A stretch of 8,324 nt of DNA from Sphingobacteriales bacterium (GTDB taxonomy: Bacteria; Bacteroidota; Bacteroidia; Chitinophagales; Chitinophagaceae). Both the position numbers and the translations under genes were made by a program. The stretch covers positions 1 to 8,324 of the forward strand of contig REAQ01000021.1 of NCBI GenBank assembly GCA_004294195.1. The letters run 5' to 3'. Below are positions 4,795 through 8,324 of this stretch, piece after piece (within the stretch, counting starts at the first letter, position 1; each line of letters opens with the position of its first letter). The notes under the pieces were generated by a model that did not search any database, was not told where the DNA came from, and saw only the letters and a list, made by a program, of their open reading frames with translations.

Positions 4795-5961
4795 ATGATG
4801 AAGGAGATCAAAACATCTGGCAGGCTGAATGGTATTGGTGAATATTATTTCTCGAAAAAATTACGGGAGATCGATGAACTCAATAAACAAGGTAAACAGA
4901 TCATCAACCTCGGCATTGGTAGCCCCGATCTTCCCCCGCATCCGGATGTGATTGCGGTGCTGGCAGCAGAAAGTGCAAAGCCCAATGTTCATGCGTATCA
5001 GAGTTATAAAGGTTCACCCGTGTTGCGCAAAGCCTTTGCCGACTGGTATGCCACCTGGTATGGGGTGACGCTGGATCCGGATACAGAGATCATGCCTTTG
5101 ATCGGCAGTAAGGAAGGTATCATGCATATTTGTATGACCTATTTGGAGGAAGGCGATGAGGCGCTGGTGCCCAATCCCGGATACCCTACCTACCAGAGCG
5201 CTGTGAAACTCGCCGGTGGCAATGTGCGCAGCTATAACCTGACGGAAGCCAATGGATGGTTTCCAGATTTTGATGCCTTAGAGAAAGAAGATTTGTCGCG
5301 CGTGAAACTCATGTGGGTCAACTATCCGCACATGCCCACAGGAACAGCAGCTACGGAAGAAGTGTTTGAACGGCTGGTGGTTTTCGGGAAGAAGCATGGG
5401 ATCTTGATCTGTCATGATAATCCATACAGTTTCATTCTGAATGATTCACCAAAGAGTATCCTTGCGGTGCCGGGTGCAAAAGATATTGTGCTGGAGCTGA
5501 ACTCACTCAGCAAGGCGCAGAATATGGCGGGCTGGAGAGTGGGAATCCTTGCCGGTGCAAAAGAAAGAATCAGTGAGGTGTTGACCTTCAAGAGCAATAT
5601 GGATAGTGGTATGTTTCTTCCTGTTCAGTTAGCGGCGGCGAAAGCGCTGACACTGGGCAAAGAATGGTATGATGCGTTGAATAAAGTTTATGGTGAGCGC
5701 CGGCAAAAAGTATTTGCGATCCTTGATCATCTGGAGTGCAAGTATGATAAAGGACAAACGGGCATGTTTGTGTGGGCCAGGGTTCCGGCAAATTTTGAGA
5801 GTGGTTATGCACTGAGCGATGAAGTCTTGTATGAATCAAATGTCTTCATTACACCCGGTGGAATTTTCGGAACGGCGGGAGATCATTATGTGCGGATTAG
5901 TTTATGCAGTCCCGTTGAGAAATTGGAACAATCTTTAGAAAGGCTACTGGCAAATAACTAA
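4795..5961 (+). CDS. PLP-dependent class I/II aminotransferase of the aromatic operon
   Basis: The protein has 388 residues and the fold-type I aminotransferase layout: GSKEGIMH (104-111), NPGYPTYQSA (127-136), NYPHMPTG (176-183), HDNPYS with Asp208 and Tyr211, the PLP lysine in SLSK (Lys240), and WRVG with Arg248. A late Arg (HYVRISL) could bind the substrate carboxylate. Its place between pheA and tyrA suggests it transaminates phenylpyruvate and 4-hydroxyphenylpyruvate to Phe and Tyr. By sequence it resembles the broad aspartate / LL-diaminopimelate aminotransferase-like group, so substrate identity is inferred from context. The Asn that usually precedes PTG and contacts the cofactor is Met180. 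The tandem ATG at 4795/4798, directly after the pheA stop, is chosen; an in-frame ATG at 4759 would overlap pheA by 35 bases and add 12 residues unlike the family. Confidence 0.9.
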   Translation: MMKEIKTSGRLNGIGEYYFSKKLREIDELNKQGKQIINLGIGSPDLPPHPDVIAVLAAESAKPNVHAYQSYKGSPVLRKAFADWYATWYGVTLDPDTEIMPLIGSKEGIMHICMTYLEEGDEALVPNPGYPTYQSAVKLAGGNVRSYNLTEANGWFPDFDALEKEDLSRVKLMWVNYPHMPTGTAATEEVFERLVVFGKKHGILICHDNPYSFILNDSPKSILAVPGAKDIVLELNSLSKAQNMAGWRVGILAGAKERISEVLTFKSNMDSGMFLPVQLAAAKALTLGKEWYDALNKVYGERRQKVFAILDHLECKYDKGQTGMFVWARVPANFESGYALSDEVLYESNVFITPGGIFGTAGDHYVRISLCSPVEKLEQSLERLLANN

Positions 5962-5980
5962 TAGCTAGTAGCTAATAGCA
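5958..5980 (+). repeat. Short repeat at the aminotransferase stop codon
   Basis: CTAATAGC occurs at 5958-5965 and 5972-5979, separated by TAGTAG-like sequence, and fills nearly all the 28-base gap to tyrA. The aminotransferase TAA (5959-5961) lies in the first copy. The same word recurs in the gap before the DAHP synthase gene (6904-6911). Confidence 0.6.
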
Positions 5981-5989
5981 AATAAGGTT

Positions 5990-6838
5990 ATGGAAAGAAA
6001 GAGAATAGCAGTCGTTGGTGTGGGTCTTATCGGCGGATCCCTGGCTTTGCAGTTAAATGAGAAAGGACTTGCGTCCCGGATCATCGGGGTGGAAGCCAGT
6101 GACACGCATGCGAAACAGGCATTGGAACTGGGATTGGTGGATGAGATCCTGACCATGGATGCCGCCATCGCGGCTTCGGATGTGGTGATCCTGGCCATAC
6201 CGGTAGATAGCATCGTGGAGATCCTGCCATCGATCCTTGATAAGATTGATCAACAGATCCTGATAGACCTCGGCTCTACGAAATCAGCATTGGTTGCTAA
6301 CGTAGACGGTCATCCGAAAAGAAAACGCTATGTGCCCGCGCACCCGATGTGGGGTACGGAATACAGTGGTCCGGCTGCGGCGGTACGCGGCGCTTTTGAG
6401 AACAAAGCCGTGGTGATCTGCAATCCTGAAGCAGCGGATGCCGATGCAGTGGAGTGGACGAGGAATATGTTCCGCAAGATCGGGATGCACCTGATTGAGA
6501 TGGATGCCCATGATCATGATCTGCATGCGGCTTATGTGAGTCATATCTCGCACATCACCTCATTTGCGTTGGCAAATACCGTGTTGGAGAAAGAGCGGGA
6601 AGATCAGGCCATTTTTGAGATGGCGAGCGCGGGTTTTGAAAGTACGGTGCGGTTGGCGAAAAGCAATCCCAACATGTGGGTGCCCATATTGATGCAGAAC
6701 CGGGAGAATGTGCTGGACGTGCTGAATGAACACATCGCGCAGCTGCGGAAGTTCAAGAGCTGTCTGGAGAAAGAGAACTGGGAATATTTGAGGGAGTTGA
6801 TGGAAGACGCGAATCGAATACGCAGAATTTTAGGGTGA
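5990..6838 (+). CDS. tyrA: Prephenate dehydrogenase
   Basis: Oxidatively decarboxylates prephenate to 4-hydroxyphenylpyruvate, the committed step to tyrosine. The 282-residue protein starts with a Rossmann dinucleotide-binding motif, VVGVGLIGGS (8-17), followed by ILAIPVDSI (67-75) and DLGSTKS (93-99). HPMWGTEYSG (118-127) matches the conserved HPxxG substrate region. HDHDLHAAYVSHISHITSFAL (174-194) corresponds to the helical dimerisation part of the family. There is no ACT or chorismate mutase domain at either end, so feedback by Tyr is not obvious in this protein; control may rest on the leader and on the DAHP synthase. AAGG just before the ATG is a weak ribosome-binding candidate. The TGA stop (6836-6838) is inside a 13-bp direct repeat. 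Confidence 0.93.
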   Translation: MERKRIAVVGVGLIGGSLALQLNEKGLASRIIGVEASDTHAKQALELGLVDEILTMDAAIAASDVVILAIPVDSIVEILPSILDKIDQQILIDLGSTKSALVANVDGHPKRKRYVPAHPMWGTEYSGPAAAVRGAFENKAVVICNPEAADADAVEWTRNMFRKIGMHLIEMDAHDHDLHAAYVSHISHITSFALANTVLEKEREDQAIFEMASAGFESTVRLAKSNPNMWVPILMQNRENVLDVLNEHIAQLRKFKSCLEKENWEYLRELMEDANRIRRILG

Positions 6839-6861
6839 GTGTTTAGGGTGAGTGTTGAGTG
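6829..6861 (+). repeat. Tandem 13-bp repeat across the tyrA stop codon
   Basis: TTTAGGGTGAGTG is present at 6829-6841 and again, identical, at 6842-6854, followed by a partial copy TTGAGTG at 6855-6861. The tyrA TGA lies in the first copy. It looks like a local duplication of the 3' end of the gene. The remainder of the gap to 6923 carries only the palindrome annotated separately. Confidence 0.75.
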
Positions 6862-6895
6862 ACCATTACTATTAACCAATAACAACTAGCAAATA

Positions 6896-6911
6896 GCTAT
6901 TAGCTAATAGC
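6896..6911. repeat. Perfect 16-bp palindrome before the DAHP synthase gene
   Basis: GCTATTAGCTAATAGC is identical to its reverse complement. It lies 12 bases before the ATG at 6924 and shares CTAATAGC with the repeat at the aminotransferase/tyrA junction. It could be a regulator site, an RNA hairpin or a repeat remnant. No promoter box of the TAnnTTTG type is seen next to it. Confidence 0.6.
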
Positions 6912-6923
6912 GTAAAACTAAAG

Positions 6924-7988
6924 ATGATGAACATTCTGGAAACATGGAACAAACGCCCGCTGATTATCTCCGGGCCTTGCAGTGCTGAAACGGAAGCACA
7001 GGTACTGGAAACAGCTGACAGGCTGAAGGCCACTGGTAAAGTAGACATGCTGCGTGCCGGCATCTGGAAGCCCCGCACACGCCCTGGTAGTTTTGAAGGT
7101 ATCGGCACCAAGGGTTTGCCCTGGCTGCAGCAAGCCAAGCGAAACACGGGTTTGCCCATCACCGTGGAAGTAGCAACGGGCAAACAGGTGGAAGATGCTT
7201 TGCATTTTGATGTGGATGTATTGTGGATCGGTGCGCGTACCACAGTGAACCCTTTCAGTGTGCAGGAAGTAGCAGATGCATTACGTGGTGTGAATGTACC
7301 CGTACTGATCAAGAACCCCATCAACCCTGACCTGGAACTCTGGACCGGTGCAGTGGAGCGGGTGGCAAAAGCAGGCGTAAACAACATCGGCCTTATCCAT
7401 CGTGGTTTCTCTTCTTACGGAAACACTGAATATCGCAATGCGCCTATGTGGCATATGGTCATTGAAATGAAGCGGCGGAATCCGGATATGATCCTCATCA
7501 ACGATCCTTCACATATCTGTGGCCGTAGGGATATCCTGGCGGATGTGGCGCAGAAGGCGATCGACCTTGACTTCGATGGATTGATGATCGAGAGCCATAT
7601 TGATCCGGACAATGCATGGAGCGATGCAAAGCAGCAGATCACACCGGAAAGGTTGTCTGAGATGCTCTCCAACATTATCTGGAGAAAAGAAGACGTATCT
7701 TCAGAGAACTTCCATGTGGCGTTGGATAAACTGCGCGAGCAGATCAACCAGTTGGATGATGAGTTGATGTTGTTGCTGGGTCAGCGGATGAAAGTGGCGG
7801 ATCAAATCGGTAAGTATAAAAAAGACAACAACGTAACCATTTTGCAAACCAATCGTTGGAACCAGATCCTGGAACGTGCATATGGAAAGTCTGATAAACT
7901 TGGATTGAGCCGTGAGTTCATTACCAAATATTTGGATGCCGTACATATGGAATCCATCAACAGGCAAAACCAGATCATGAACGCATAA
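6924..7988 (+). CDS. Bifunctional DAHP synthase (type I-beta) / chorismate mutase
   Basis: This protein catalyses the first step of the shikimate pathway (phosphoenolpyruvate plus erythrose 4-phosphate to DAHP) and, through its C-terminal domain, chorismate to prephenate. It has 354 residues. The synthase barrel (about 1-255) shows SGPCSAE (16-22), RAGIWKPRTRPGSFEGIG (44-61), IKNP, IHRGF and DPSHICGRRD (194-203). Probable metal ligands are Cys19, His197, Glu223 and Asp234; the last three intervals match the known type I-beta spacing. The AroQ-type mutase (about 262-350) has Arg271, Arg288 and Lys299 in the places of catalytic Arg11, Arg28 and Lys39 of the E. coli domain, with Trp312 where that domain has Glu52 in my alignment by eye. 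Fusions of this order are known from Bacteroidota (for example Prevotella and Porphyromonas), where the mutase domain mediates inhibition by prephenate. It is the last biosynthetic gene of the operon, 85 bases after tyrA. Confidence 0.95.
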   Translation: MMNILETWNKRPLIISGPCSAETEAQVLETADRLKATGKVDMLRAGIWKPRTRPGSFEGIGTKGLPWLQQAKRNTGLPITVEVATGKQVEDALHFDVDVLWIGARTTVNPFSVQEVADALRGVNVPVLIKNPINPDLELWTGAVERVAKAGVNNIGLIHRGFSSYGNTEYRNAPMWHMVIEMKRRNPDMILINDPSHICGRRDILADVAQKAIDLDFDGLMIESHIDPDNAWSDAKQQITPERLSEMLSNIIWRKEDVSSENFHVALDKLREQINQLDDELMLLLGQRMKVADQIGKYKKDNNVTILQTNRWNQILERAYGKSDKLGLSREFITKYLDAVHMESINRQNQIMNA

Positions 7989-8324
7989 ATGGAACAGCAG
8001 ACCATATACCTATTTGTACACGTCATCCTTGAAGTGGAGGATCATAAACCCTTGCTCAAAAATGTGTTGCGGGTGGTTTATTTTTCCTGGCTCAAGAAGA
8101 CGATGGCAGAGAAAGGTGTGCGGCTGCAAGCCATCGGCGGAGGCGAGGATCATGTGCACCTGTTGGTGCAGTTGCATCCCGCGCAAAACCTGATGCAAGT
8201 GGTTCGTCAACTTAAAGACGAAAGCCTCAGCTTCATCGGCAGCAATCATTTCAGCGCCCTGGCTAACGAAGGACGCACCGACGTCGCCGGCGTCGAGATG
8301 CTGTACGTCGTGCTCGAACCGAGC
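7989..8324 (+). CDS. Y1 (IS200/REP-type) HUH transposase, N-terminal part; end of window may be chimeric
   Basis: The frame starts with an ATG touching the TAA of the DAHP synthase gene and stays open for 112 codons to the window edge. Residues 5-60 resemble Y1 transposases: FVHVILEVEDHKPLL, then GGGEDHVHLLVQL with the HUH pair His55/His57. These proteins nick single-stranded DNA through a Tyr further downstream, which is outside the window. VVRQLKDES (71-79) would fit the helix that follows. After about residue 77 the sequence no longer resembles the family in any way I recognise, and codon use changes sharply (29 of 36 codons end in G or C, against 46 of 76 before). No insertion-sequence end is visible at the junction with the operon. 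The transposase call rests on the first 76 residues. Confidence 0.6.
   Translation, partial: MEQQTIYLFVHVILEVEDHKPLLKNVLRVVYFSWLKKTMAEKGVRLQAIGGGEDHVHLLVQLHPAQNLMQVVRQLKDESLSFIGSNHFSALANEGRTDVAGVEMLYVVLEPS

Noticed and set aside
6872..7387. A 171-residue minus-strand open frame opposite the DAHP synthase gene
   Set aside because: It is antisense to a conserved enzyme and is rich in Ser, Thr and Pro as expected of a shadow frame.

Overview
The window looks like a chromosomal segment of a Bacteroidota bacterium, most likely Chitinophagaceae or a near relative. The grounds are near-perfect Bacteroidota promoter boxes (TAnnTTTG), a DUF4199 membrane protein beside a membrane-tethered LuxR-type regulator, a TPR signalling protein of the type common in this phylum, and a DAHP synthase with a C-terminal chorismate mutase domain. 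Family names come from reading the translations by eye; no database search was run.

Layout. (1) 1-681, minus strand: the N-terminal part of an exported TPR protein that runs off the left edge. (2) 788-2449, plus strand: a DEAD-box RNA helicase with a C-terminal DbpA-type RNA-binding domain, behind a promoter that almost touches its start codon and a short 8-bp repeat array. (3) 2445-2546: 8-bp-period repeats form a long hairpin between the convergent helicase and DUF4199 genes. (4) 2544-3608, minus strand: a LuxR-type regulator and a DUF4199 protein, with a pair of palindromic sites between them that look like operators. (5) 3760-7988, plus strand: a phenylalanine/tyrosine operon in the order leader peptide, prephenate dehydratase, aminotransferase, prephenate dehydrogenase, DAHP synthase/chorismate mutase. 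(6) 7989-8324, plus strand: the start of a Y1 (IS200-like) transposase gene directly abutting the operon, with an abrupt change of codon use in its last 100 bases or so.

The most interesting element is the 5' region of the aromatic operon. A 28-codon open frame (3796-3882) carries four Tyr and four Phe codons within ten residues. It is followed by an intrinsic terminator whose U-tract ends two bases before the pheA start codon. The 5' arm of that terminator is perfectly complementary, over 8 bases, to a segment inside the leader reading frame just after the aromatic codons. This is the full layout of a ribosome-mediated attenuator that senses charged tRNA-Phe and tRNA-Tyr. It fits an operon that commits carbon to the pathway (DAHP synthase), makes prephenate (chorismate mutase) and converts it to both amino acids.

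A second theme is short tandem repeats with 7-, 8-, 13- or 16-bp periods at gene edges: upstream of the helicase promoter, in the helicase linker, across the helicase stop codon, and at the stop codons of the aminotransferase and prephenate dehydrogenase genes.
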